A stretch of 20,450 bases of DNA from JAIBJN01 sp035762005 (GTDB lineage: Bacteria > Actinomycetota > Thermoleophilia > Gaiellales > Gaiellaceae): assembly GCA_035762005.1 (NCBI GenBank), contig DASTQA010000079.1:1-20450 (forward strand), written 5' to 3'. The notes under the pieces were generated by a model, which was not told the DNA's origin, did no database searches, and worked only from the letters and a program-made list of their open reading frames with translations. How positions within the stretch are numbered: the stretch's first letter is position 1; every line of letters begins with the position of its first letter. The position numbers were made by a program, and so were the translations under genes. This document shows positions 1 to 6,290 of this stretch, one piece after another.

Positions 1-69
1 CTTGAGTCGCCCGAACTCCCGCTCGACAGCGGCGCGGCTCCGGCAGAGGCGCTTCCACTCGTCGGACTA
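1..69 (+). other. possible 3' tail of an upstream gene (unidentified)
   Basis: Frame 2 is open from the window edge to a TAG at 67-69. It has strong G/C third-position bias like the real genes here, and would end ...RLRQRRFHSSD. Frame 1 is also open to a TGA at 196-198 but with weaker third-position bias. Only 22 codons are visible and I do not recognise them. This may be the end of a gene that starts outside the window, or non-coding sequence. Confidence 0.22.
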
Positions 70-97
70 GCCGGGAGCCAGGCGTCCTCCGGAGCGC

Positions 98-126
98 TTG
101 ACTCGCGCCGGGGATCATCAGACAAT
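98..126 (+). promoter_or_regulatory. candidate sigma-70 type promoter
   Basis: TTGACT at 98-103 and GACAAT at 121-126 are separated by exactly 17 nt, giving 5/6 and 4/6 matches to the housekeeping consensus. Transcription would start near 133. The transcript would carry two short ORFs before the hydratase at 289. The prediction comes from sequence alone. The correct spacing and the ribosome binding site just downstream support it. Confidence 0.45.
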
Positions 127-162
127 CGGACGGTCGCAGGAGCAGGCACAGGAGGCAGGCAC

Positions 163-198
163 ATGACGGAGGACGTTCGGAAGGTGGCTCGCTCCTGA
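163..198 (+). CDS. possible 11-residue leader peptide
   Basis: ATG at 163 is preceded by AGGAGG (150-155) with a 7-nt spacer, one of the better ribosome binding sites in the window. The ORF reads MTEDVRKVARS and stops at TGA 196-198. It lies about 30 nt after the predicted transcription start and upstream of a second short ORF at 219. I know no family for it. It could be a regulatory leader peptide or a chance ORF. The promoter, Shine-Dalgarno and start in the right order are the reason to list it. Confidence 0.3.
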   Translation: MTEDVRKVARS

Positions 199-218
199 CG
201 CTGCAAGGAGGGCGGGTC

Positions 219-257
219 GTGCACGCGCGCGGCCCCTTCGCGGACCTCGCCCCGTAG
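219..257 (+). CDS. 12-codon ORF, possible true start of the hydratase before a frameshift
   Basis: GTG at 219 follows AAGGAGGG (205-212) with suitable spacing and encodes MHARGPFADLAP before TAG at 255-257. Moving one base forward at the stop (reading from 256) gives SAAPLWEDPRVV, which runs straight into the hydratase frame at 289. Either this is a separate leader ORF, or a one-base insertion near 251-256 (real or sequencing) splits the hydratase from its proper start. Confidence 0.35.
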   Translation: MHARGPFADLAP

Positions 258-288
258 CGCCGCACCGCTCTGGGAGGACCCGCGGGTC

Positions 289-960
289 GTGCGCGGCCTG
301 CGTGTCCAGCTCGCCCGCCGGCGGGAGCGGCTCGAGGCGGGGGAGACGCCGCTCGGCTGGAAGATCGGCTTCGGGTCGCCGGCCGCGCTCGAGCGGCTCG
401 CGCTCGCGGGGCCGCTCCTCGGCTTCCTCCTCGAGGAGGCGCGCGTCCCGCCGGGCGCCCCGGTCGCCGTCGGCGGCTGGACGAAGCCGGTGGCGGAGCC
501 CGAGGTCGCCGTGTACCTCGGCGCCGACGTGCCACCCGGATCGCCGCCGGGGGAGGTCGCCGCCGCCGTCGCGGGCCTGGGCCCTGCCTTCGAGCTCGCC
601 GACGTCGAGTTCCCCCCGGACGACGTCGAGGCGATCCTCGCGGCAAACGTCTACCAGCGCGCCGTCGTGCTCGGCCCGAGGGGGACGGGCGGCGCCGACG
701 AGGTGACCGCGCTCGCAGCCCGGCTCCTCCGCGGCGGCCGCGAGTGGGCCGCGACGGACGAGCCGGAGAGGCTCACCGGCCCCGTCCTCGGTCTCGTCGG
801 CCACGCCGCCGACCTGCTCGGTGCCTTCGGGGAGAGGCTCTGCGCCGGCGACGTCCTCATCGCCGGCTCCGTCGTGCCGCCTCTCGACGTCGTCCCCGGC
901 GACCGCCTGCGCTTCGAGCTCGAGCCTCTCGGCGCGGTCGAGGTCTCGCTCGTGGGCTGA
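289..960 (+). CDS. fumarylacetoacetase-fold hydratase (2-keto-4-pentenoate hydratase-like)
   Basis: Likely a cytosolic enzyme of the FAH / 2-keto-4-pentenoate hydratase superfamily, whose members act on 2-keto acids in aromatic catabolism or related decarboxylation and hydration steps. Diagnostic stretches are PLGWKIGFG (about 21-29), WTKPVAEPEVAVYLG (64-78) with the metal-ligand-type acidic residues E70 and E72, FELADVEF (101-108), and the C-terminal AGSVVPPLDVVPGDRLRFEL. At 223 aa it is somewhat shorter than typical ~260-aa hydratases because the N-terminal segment is abbreviated. GTG 289 is the first canonical in-frame start and has GGGAGGA at 272-278. The frame is open upstream to 199, and the residues before GTG (PLWEDPRV) look like family sequence, so the true N-terminus may be further upstream. 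The substrate cannot be fixed; no other catabolic gene lies beside it. A sigma factor gene follows 39 nt later. Confidence 0.8.
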   Translation: MRGLRVQLARRRERLEAGETPLGWKIGFGSPAALERLALAGPLLGFLLEEARVPPGAPVAVGGWTKPVAEPEVAVYLGADVPPGSPPGEVAAAVAGLGPAFELADVEFPPDDVEAILAANVYQRAVVLGPRGTGGADEVTALAARLLRGGREWAATDEPERLTGPVLGLVGHAADLLGAFGERLCAGDVLIAGSVVPPLDVVPGDRLRFELEPLGAVEVSLVG

Positions 961-999
961 TAATGGACCCGACGTGACGGTTCCGGCCGCCGGCGGCGT

Positions 1000-1542
1000 A
1001 TGAGGGCTGTGAACGCGCTCGCGCCGACGCTGCCTCGGCGGGCGCCGCTCCGGCGGAGCTTCGCGGAGGCGGCCGAGGATCACCTCGACGCCGTCTACCG
1101 GTACATGCTCGTGCTGACCGCCGACCCGCCCCTCGCCGAGGACCTGACCGCGGAGGCCTTCGAGAAGGCGCTGCGCTCCTGGCGGCGCTTCGACCCGCGG
1201 CGGAGCTCGGAGCGAACGTGGCTCTGCCGCATCGCGCGGAGCGCCATGCTCGACCACTTCCGCGCCGAGTCCCGCCGTCGGCGGCGGGAGGAGCGCTACA
1301 CGCGCGAGGCCGCGGAGGAGGCGGCGGGGACCGTCCAGCTCGGCTTCTCGCCGGAGCTCGAGACGTCGCTGCGGGAGCTGACCGTGGCCGAGCGCGAGGT
1401 GCTCGTGCTGCGCGTCGTGCTCGACCTGGATGCGGCCGCGGCCGCGCGCGTGCTCGGGATCGGGCGCAGCGCCTGCTCCATGCGCCTCGCGCGGGCACTC
1501 GGGAAGCTCGAGGAGAGGATGAACGCCGATGCCGTCGCCTGA
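1000..1542 (+). CDS. ECF-type RNA polymerase sigma factor
   Basis: A group-4 (extracytoplasmic function) sigma factor that would redirect RNA polymerase to a small regulon. Region 2 spans about residues 24-96 (DHLDAVYRYMLVLTADPPLAEDLTAEAF, then TWLCRIARSAMLDHFR), covering core binding and -10 recognition. Region 4 spans about 120-172 (LTVAEREVLVLRVVLDL, then the helix-turn-helix ARVLGIGRSACSMRLARAL). The linker is very basic (SRRRRREER, 91-99). The 180-aa length is normal for the family. ATG 1000 has no clear Shine-Dalgarno. The downstream gene starts at 1529, so the two overlap by 14 bp, indicating translational coupling. The partner is a membrane protein (DUF4349), which suggests membrane-linked control of this sigma factor. 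Confidence 0.88.
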   Translation: MRAVNALAPTLPRRAPLRRSFAEAAEDHLDAVYRYMLVLTADPPLAEDLTAEAFEKALRSWRRFDPRRSSERTWLCRIARSAMLDHFRAESRRRRREERYTREAAEEAAGTVQLGFSPELETSLRELTVAEREVLVLRVVLDLDAAAAARVLGIGRSACSMRLARALGKLEERMNADAVA

Positions 1543-2686
1543 TCCCGTCGCGCCCGAGCGCCTCGAGGCGCTCCTCGGCGGAGCCGTCCCGGAGGGGAGG
1601 GACGAGGCGCGGCTCCAGGGCCTCGCGCGCGAGCTGCGCGTGGGCGGTGCCTCCGCGCCCCCGCGCCTCCACGAGCGCGTCGCGAGGCTCGGCGAGACAC
1701 CGCCGCGGCGCCGCCCCGCTCCCTCCCGGCGCCGCCTGCTCCCGCTCGCGCTCGTCTCGGGCCTGCTCGGCGTCGCCGGCGCCGGCCTCGCGCTGGCCGT
1801 GCAAGGAGGAGACACCGAGGCGGCCGAGATCGACGCGGGCGTGACGGAGACCGCGCCCGCCGCCGAAACCTCCGTCGGCCGGGAGGCTCGCGAGGGAGCC
1901 TTCCGGGCGAGGCCCCCGTCCCCGGAGGGTCAGGTCGCCGAGCGAACCGTCCTCGACCGGGATGCCGGGGGAGGGCGGGCGATCGACGTCGACCTCTTCG
2001 TCGAGCTGCGCCTGCGTGACGCGGACGAGCTCTCCGCGGCCGCCGGCGAGGCCGTGGCGGCCGCCCGCGAGGTGGGGGGCTGGGTCGCCGGCACCGACGT
2101 CGACACCCACGGGCGCGAGGGCGAGGCCCGTCTCGAGCTCCGCGTGCCGGTGGCGCGCGTGGAGGACGTCGTCGTGCGGCTCGGCGAGCTCGGGACGGTC
2201 ACCGGCCAGCGGATGGAGACCGTCGACCTGCAGGCGGCGATCGACCGGCGTCAACGCCGGATCGAGCGGCTCGAGCGCGCGATCCGGATCGCCGGGCTCC
2301 GGCTCGGGAGCGCGACGCTCACCCCCGAGGAGCGGCTTCGACTCGAGCTTCGCCTCGAGCGCCACCGGGCGGAGCGGGCCGACCTCCGCCGCGCCAACGC
2401 GGGCGACCGGCGGGACGCCGCCGTCGCCGAGCTGACGGTCCTCCTGCACACGAGGGAGGCGCCCGCGGCGGCGGACGAGGACGAGAGCGGGGCGGCGGGG
2501 GCCGCCGGCGACGCCCTCCGCTTCCTCGCCGGAGCCGCGGCGGTCGCCGTCTTCGCGCTCATCGTCGCGGCGCCCCCGGCGCTGCTCGCGCTCGTCATCT
2601 GGATCGCGCTGCGAAGCCGCTCGCGGCGGATCGAGACGCGGCTCCTCGACCGCCGCCCCGAGCCCGCCGGGCCGCCGTCCAAGTAA
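1529..2686 (+). CDS. DUF4349-type membrane protein, probable anti-sigma partner
   Basis: 385 aa. Residues 1-68 are a cytosolic, Arg-rich segment of the size expected for a sigma-binding region. A membrane helix follows at about 70-92 (LLPLALVSGLLGVAGAGLAL). An extracytoplasmic domain (about 140-230) has the DUF4349 pattern IDVDLFVELRLRDADEL and GGWVAGTDVD...ARLELRVPVARVEDVVVRLGELG. A charged coiled coil spans about 234-292, followed by an acidic linker and a C-terminal hydrophobic segment at 331-361 with a basic tail. The start overlaps the sigma gene by 14 bp. DUF4349 proteins next to ECF sigma genes are a known arrangement. The anti-sigma role is inferred from position and topology. No zinc-binding HxxxCxxC anti-sigma motif is visible. 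The stop TAA (2684-2686) lies inside a palindromic repeat. Confidence 0.83.
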   Translation: MPSPDPVAPERLEALLGGAVPEGRDEARLQGLARELRVGGASAPPRLHERVARLGETPPRRRPAPSRRRLLPLALVSGLLGVAGAGLALAVQGGDTEAAEIDAGVTETAPAAETSVGREAREGAFRARPPSPEGQVAERTVLDRDAGGGRAIDVDLFVELRLRDADELSAAAGEAVAAAREVGGWVAGTDVDTHGREGEARLELRVPVARVEDVVVRLGELGTVTGQRMETVDLQAAIDRRQRRIERLERAIRIAGLRLGSATLTPEERLRLELRLERHRAERADLRRANAGDRRDAAVAELTVLLHTREAPAAADEDESGAAGAAGDALRFLAGAAAVAVFALIVAAPPALLALVIWIALRSRSRRIETRLLDRRPEPAGPPSK

Positions 2687-2728
2687 CACCGTGTCACTTG
2701 AACGACAGGCGCGCGCGAAGCGCGCGCG
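2680..2728 (-). repeat. palindromic repeat element, copy 1 (palindrome plus GC hairpin)
   Basis: Plus-strand 2681-2699 reads AAGTAACACCGTGTCACTT: two 9-nt arms around one C with one mismatch, with flanking C2680/G2700 extending it. The same core occurs twice more at 10661-10679 and 10833-10851 in the opposite orientation. Next to it, 2710-2728 forms an 8-bp GC-only hairpin with an AAG loop. Read on the minus strand, the order is GC hairpin (containing CGCTTC), about 23 nt, then the palindrome, as in the other two copies. It covers the stop codon of the DUF4349 gene and lies just upstream of the aminotransferase start. Confidence 0.75.
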
Positions 2729-2745
2729 TCCGCAACAATCCCCTC

Positions 2746-3945
2746 GTGGCGGTCGAGCCGGAGCTCCGTCGCTGGGAGGCGCTCTTCGCCGCGCGGACGC
2801 GCGCCGGTGGGGGCGAGGGGCTGCTCGAGATCCTCGCGCTCGCCGGGGTCGACGACGTCATCTCCTTCGCGGGCGGCCTCCCCGACCCGGCGACGTTCCC
2901 CGGGCCGGCGGTCGCCGAGATCCTCGGCGAGCTCGCGGCGGGCGGCGACGCCTCGCCGTTTCAGTACTCGCCCACGGGCGGCCTCGCCGGTCCGCTCGAC
3001 TACGTCGCCGAGCGCCTCGAGCGGCTCGACGGCAGGCGCCCGGCCGGGGGCGAGCTCATGCTCACGAGCGGCGCCGTCGAGGCGATGGAGCTCGTCGGCA
3101 AGGCGTTCGTCGACGCGGGCGACCGCGTCCTCGTCGAGGGGCCGACCTACCTCGGCGCGATCATGGCCTTCCAGGGCTTCGAGGCGGTCGTCGAGGCGGT
3201 GCCGCTCGACGAGGACGGGCTCGCCGTGGACGAGCTCGAGCGGCTGCTCGCCGCCGGGCCGGCGCCGAAGCTCCTCTACACGATCCCCGACTTCCAGAAC
3301 CCCGCGGGCGTGAGCCTCTCCGTCGAGCGCCGCGAGGCCCTCGTCGAGCTCGCCCGGCGGCACGGGCTCCTCGTGCTCGAGGACGTCGCCTACCGCGAGC
3401 TCGCCTTCGGCGCCGAGCCGCGGCCGAGCCTCTGGAGCCTCGCGCCGGACCTCGTCGTCCAGGCCGGCACGTTCTCGAAGACCTTCTTCCCCGGCGTCCG
3501 GCTCGGGTGGGCGGCCGGGCCGGCGGAGGTCGTGGCGAAGCTCGTCTGGGCGAAGCAGAACACGGACCAGTGCGCAGGCGCCCTCGGGCAGCGGCTGCTC
3601 GAGGAGTACGGGCGCCGCGGCCTCCTCGACGCGCAGATCGGGCGCTCACGCAGCCTCTACCGCGCCCGCCGCGACGCGATGATGGGCGCGCTCGAGCGCC
3701 ACGTCGGCGGCCGGGCGGCCTGGACGCGGCCGGAGGGCGGCTTCTTCACCTGGCTCGAGCTGACCGGGGGCGTCGACGCGCGGGTGCTCGCGAAGAGCGC
3801 GCTCGCGGCGGGGGTCGCGGTCGTGCCCGGCCCGCCCTTCTTCCCCGCCCGGGGCGGCGAGCAGAACATCCGCCTCTCGTTCAGCCGCGCGAGCGAGGCC
3901 GAGATCGACGAGGGCGTCGGCCGGCTCGCGGGCCTCCTGGCCTAG
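2746..3945 (+). CDS. PLP-dependent aminotransferase, class I/II (LysN/ARO8-like)
   Basis: Fold-type I aminotransferase of the 2-aminoadipate/aromatic group related to MocR C-terminal domains; cytosolic and dimeric by family. In the 399-aa reading from GTG 2746, the visible elements are ISFAGGLPDPATFP near the N-terminus, QYSPTGGLAGPLDYV, GDRVLVEGPTYLGAIMAF, YTIPDFQNPAGVSLS (substrate/PLP Asn at about 185), LEDVAYREL (PLP-contacting Asp at about 213), TFSKTFFPGVRLGW (Schiff-base Lys at about 245, Arg 252), and a C-terminal NIRLSFS with the carboxylate-binding Arg. A TTG start at 2698 would add 16 Arg-rich residues encoded by the repeat hairpin, so GTG 2746 is preferred. There is no Shine-Dalgarno before GTG 2746; AACAAT at 2734-2739 could be a -10 for a leaderless mRNA. 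The donor/acceptor pair cannot be read from the sequence. The gene ends in a CTAG shared with the convergent gene. Confidence 0.86.
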   Translation: MAVEPELRRWEALFAARTRAGGGEGLLEILALAGVDDVISFAGGLPDPATFPGPAVAEILGELAAGGDASPFQYSPTGGLAGPLDYVAERLERLDGRRPAGGELMLTSGAVEAMELVGKAFVDAGDRVLVEGPTYLGAIMAFQGFEAVVEAVPLDEDGLAVDELERLLAAGPAPKLLYTIPDFQNPAGVSLSVERREALVELARRHGLLVLEDVAYRELAFGAEPRPSLWSLAPDLVVQAGTFSKTFFPGVRLGWAAGPAEVVAKLVWAKQNTDQCAGALGQRLLEEYGRRGLLDAQIGRSRSLYRARRDAMMGALERHVGGRAAWTRPEGGFFTWLELTGGVDARVLAKSALAAGVAVVPGPPFFPARGGEQNIRLSFSRASEAEIDEGVGRLAGLLA

Positions 3946-4361
3946 TCCTCGAGCACCTGGATCTCGTCGGCGCAGGCCGGCTCGACGCGGCCTTCCGGGC
4001 ACGCGACGCTCCACACCGCCGCGAACGCGCGATAGCCGTCCCGCTCGAGCTCGATCGCCGTGCCGCCGCCGGCGGGCTCCCGCAGGACGACCTCCCAGCC
4101 GGCCGCCTCGGCCGTGCGCACGAGCTCGTCGGCCCGGCGCTCCTCGGGCAGGTCGCCGGCGAGGTAGATGCGGACGCAGGGAGGGTTGCCCTCCATCTGC
4201 ACGCAGGCGCCCTCCTCCGTCTCCACGACCTCGCTCGAGGCGGGGACGAGCCTGTCCGCCTCGCGGCGGAGCTCGGGCAGGCGTGGGTCGGGCGAGCCGG
4301 TCGAGCAGGCCGCGAGCGCGAGCGCCGCCGCGGTCGGGCCGAGGAGGCGGAGGGCGCTCAT
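3942..4361 (-). CDS. small secreted lipoprotein of unknown function
   Basis: 139 aa with a classic lipoprotein signal: MSALRLLG, a hydrophobic stretch, then the lipobox LAAC with acylated Cys19. It is therefore probably anchored to the outer face of the membrane. The mature part is acidic and contains three further cysteines before the C-terminus (in GACVQMEGNPPCVRIYLAG and VACPEGRVEPACADE), so two disulfides are possible. I do not recognise a family. It converges with the aminotransferase gene and overlaps it by 4 bp. It lies 28 nt downstream of the MscS gene on the same strand, so the two may share a transcript. Confidence 0.72.
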   Translation of the reverse strand: MSALRLLGPTAAALALAACSTGSPDPRLPELRREADRLVPASSEVVETEEGACVQMEGNPPCVRIYLAGDLPEERRADELVRTAEAAGWEVVLREPAGGGTAIELERDGYRAFAAVWSVACPEGRVEPACADEIQVLED

Positions 4362-4389
4362 CCCTCCATCGTGCCGGAGCCGGCGCGGG

Positions 4390-5364
4390 CTAGAGGACGC
4401 CGGCCGGCGTCCCGCGGTCCCGCGTGTAGCTGCGGCGCGTCGCCCCGCTCGCGCGGGCGTAGCTCCAGGTGGCGCGCTCGTCGACGGCGAGGACGACCGG
4501 CCCGTGGACGATGAGGGAGTCGCTCGCCCGCTGCCGGAGCAGGTCGGCGAAGAAGCTCTCGGCGAGCCACTCGCGGCCCGGGGCCACCGAGGTGTGGACG
4601 CGGATGCGCGTGAGGTTGTGCGAGAGCTCGTCCACCCGGTCGATCCACGGCCGCCGGATGAAGGTCGTCGGGCCCTCCGGGAGGATCTCGGTCATCTCGC
4701 TCACGACCCGCTCGCCGGCCTCCCGCTCGTTGACGAAGATCTCGATGGCGAGCTCCTTCACGCCGCGCGGCAGCACCTTCACGGCCTGGATCTGCGAGTT
4801 GTTGATCTGGATCACCTCGCCCGTGACCGAGCGCAGGCGGGTCCGGCGCAGCGAGACGTCCTCGACGACGCCCTGGAGCTCCGAGCCCGCGTGGACCGTG
4901 ACCGTGTCGCCGACCGAGAACCAGCGCTCGACGAACATCATCAGGCCCGCGAGCACGTCGGCGAGGATCCGCTGCGCCGCGAAGCCGGCGACGATGAGCG
5001 TGAACGACAGACCGGCGATGGCCGTCAGTCGGTCGACGCCGCCGGCGAGCTGCGCCATCGAGAGGACGATCGCGGACCCGAACGCGACGTACGTGATCCC
5101 CCCGCGGATGACGCTGACGAGCGTCTCCCGGCGCTTGAGGTTCGAGATCTTGCCCGTCGCCTCGAGGTCGCCCGAGGAGTGGCGGCGCTCGTGCCAGGCG
5201 AGGATCTGGCGCGCCGCCCAGCCGCTCGAGCGGGCGACGGCCCAGGCGAGCGTGAAGAGCGCAGCGATGACCACCAGCCGCCCGAAGGGGGCATAGAGCG
5301 GTGTCCTCGAGTTGAGGAGGTCGATGAGCGGATCGAGCACGGCCAGGTCCTTCCCGGTCTCCAC
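4390..5364 (-). CDS. MscS-family mechanosensitive channel
   Basis: 324 aa. Membrane helices lie at about 29-49, 88-108 and 112-146. The last is the pore-lining helix, continuing into GLMMFVERWFSVGDTVTV, the signature junction between pore and MscS beta domain. The beta domain follows (GVVEDVSLRRTRLRSVTGEVIQINNSQI, about 165-192), with INNSQ where most homologues have IPNS. The C-terminal alpha/beta vestibule includes NLTRIRVHTSVAPGREWLAE. This is the small-channel architecture that releases osmolytes during hypo-osmotic shock. The start is GTG at 5362-5364, with a purine-rich GGGAGGGGG upstream at a rather long distance. The last 25 residues are basic and specific to this protein. It precedes the lipoprotein gene on the same strand. 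Confidence 0.9.
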   Translation of the reverse strand: METGKDLAVLDPLIDLLNSRTPLYAPFGRLVVIAALFTLAWAVARSSGWAARQILAWHERRHSSGDLEATGKISNLKRRETLVSVIRGGITYVAFGSAIVLSMAQLAGGVDRLTAIAGLSFTLIVAGFAAQRILADVLAGLMMFVERWFSVGDTVTVHAGSELQGVVEDVSLRRTRLRSVTGEVIQINNSQIQAVKVLPRGVKELAIEIFVNEREAGERVVSEMTEILPEGPTTFIRRPWIDRVDELSHNLTRIRVHTSVAPGREWLAESFFADLLRQRASDSLIVHGPVVLAVDERATWSYARASGATRRSYTRDRGTPAGVL

Positions 5365-5396
5365 CGTAGCGATGCCCCCTCCCGGCCCTCAACCCG

Positions 5397-5425
5397 GCGA
5401 GGAGGTCCTAACCTCGCGTTAACGC
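5397..5425. promoter_or_regulatory. overlapping inverted repeats in the gap between the lysyl oxidase and MscS genes
   Basis: The 95-nt gap 5365-5459 contains GCGAGG (5397-5402) and CCTCGC (5412-5417) around 9 nt. The second arm overlaps a perfect 10-bp palindrome, GCGTTAACGC (5416-5425). It lies 33-61 nt upstream of the MscS start, where an operator or promoter element would sit, and downstream of the lysyl oxidase stop, where a terminator would sit. Which role applies is unknown. Confidence 0.28.
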
Positions 5426-5459
5426 CGGCCCGAGCGCGCTCCGCGGAGGCCTTCCCGGC

Positions 5460-6251
5460 TCAGCGGCAGCGCTCCGTCGCAGGGCAGCGGGCGAGGACGC
5501 GGACGGTCGGGATCTCGCCGGTCGTCCGCCGGAGCTGGATGAGGACGGAGGCCGCGTTGTTCCCGTAGTCGCTCTCCTCGAGGGCCCGCTCCGGGTTGAC
5601 GCGGTGGACGAGGAGGTAGCGGCCGGCCCGGACGCGGGTCACGTCGAGGAACTGGCCCTCGAGCTCCGGGGCGTAGTCGTCGCCGTAGCCGGGGGAGATC
5701 CCCTCGCGCACGAGGAGAAGACCGGGGCGGTCCCGCCCGCACTCCTCCGTCCAGACCGGCCGCTGCGGCTCGTTCTCGCGGCGTCTCCCGGGCTCGGTGT
5801 CGTACCGGTCGCCGAGGCAGAAGCCCGTCTTCGCATCCGGACGGACGAGCGACCCGTCCCCGGCGCGGCGAAGCTCGTAGCGCTCGAAGTCGAGCAGGTG
5901 CCAGTGCGCGTGGGTCTCCGACTCGACGTAGCGCATCTCCGCGGGCACGTCCCGGCTCCGCTCGGCGCCGTCGCTTCGGCGCACGAGCTGGCGGACCGCC
6001 ATCGACTCCTCGGCGCGCCCTCCGCGCTCGCCCTCGACGAGGAGCGGCCCGCGCCCGACGTTGTCGACAGCCGAGGCGAAGACGAGGCGGTAGGTGTCGC
6101 CGGCCTGGACGATGCCGAGCGCCGAGGGCGCGGCTTGGTCGAGGTCGGGGAGGAGCTCGGCGGGAGCCTCGTCCCGGAGGAGCAGGATCCCGGCGGCCGC
6201 GAGGGCCGCGCCGGCGAGCAGGAGGACGAGGACGAGGACGGGGAGGCGCAT
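5460..6251 (-). CDS. bacterial lysyl oxidase family protein
   Basis: 263 aa with an N-terminal signal/anchor helix (about 3-25), so exported or membrane-tethered. The lysyl oxidase (PF01186-type) catalytic region is clear. THAHWHLLDFERYEL (113-127) supplies the HxHxH copper ligands H114, H116 and H118. KTGFCLGD (141-148) contains a Lys at the position of the cofactor-forming lysine. GISPGYGDDY (184-193) and GQFLDVTRVRAGRYLL lead into VNPERALEESDYGNNAA (218-234), the hallmark SDYxNN block. In animals this enzyme oxidises peptidyl lysine to aldehyde using copper and a lysine-tyrosylquinone; the bacterial substrate is not established. Only two or three cysteines are present, so the animal disulfide set is absent. 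The gene lies 39 nt after the proline-rich membrane protein gene on the same strand. Confidence 0.85.
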   Translation of the reverse strand: MRLPVLVLVLLLAGAALAAAGILLLRDEAPAELLPDLDQAAPSALGIVQAGDTYRLVFASAVDNVGRGPLLVEGERGGRAEESMAVRQLVRRSDGAERSRDVPAEMRYVESETHAHWHLLDFERYELRRAGDGSLVRPDAKTGFCLGDRYDTEPGRRRENEPQRPVWTEECGRDRPGLLLVREGISPGYGDDYAPELEGQFLDVTRVRAGRYLLVHRVNPERALEESDYGNNAASVLIQLRRTTGEIPTVRVLARCPATERCR

Positions 6252-6290
6252 GCGGTACCACTACACGCCGGCCGCCCCTCGCGCCCCGGG

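Noticed and set aside
118..1815. A 565-codon minus-strand frame across the hydratase and sigma factor
   Set aside because: It overlaps two recognised plus-strand genes and its translation shows only charged low-complexity sequence.
2698..2745. TTG start giving the aminotransferase 16 extra residues
   Set aside because: The extra residues are encoded by the GC hairpin of the repeat element and do not look like the family N-terminus.
5440..5449. CTCCGCGGAG palindrome
   Set aside because: Ten-base GC palindromes are expected by chance at this base composition, and nothing else supports it.
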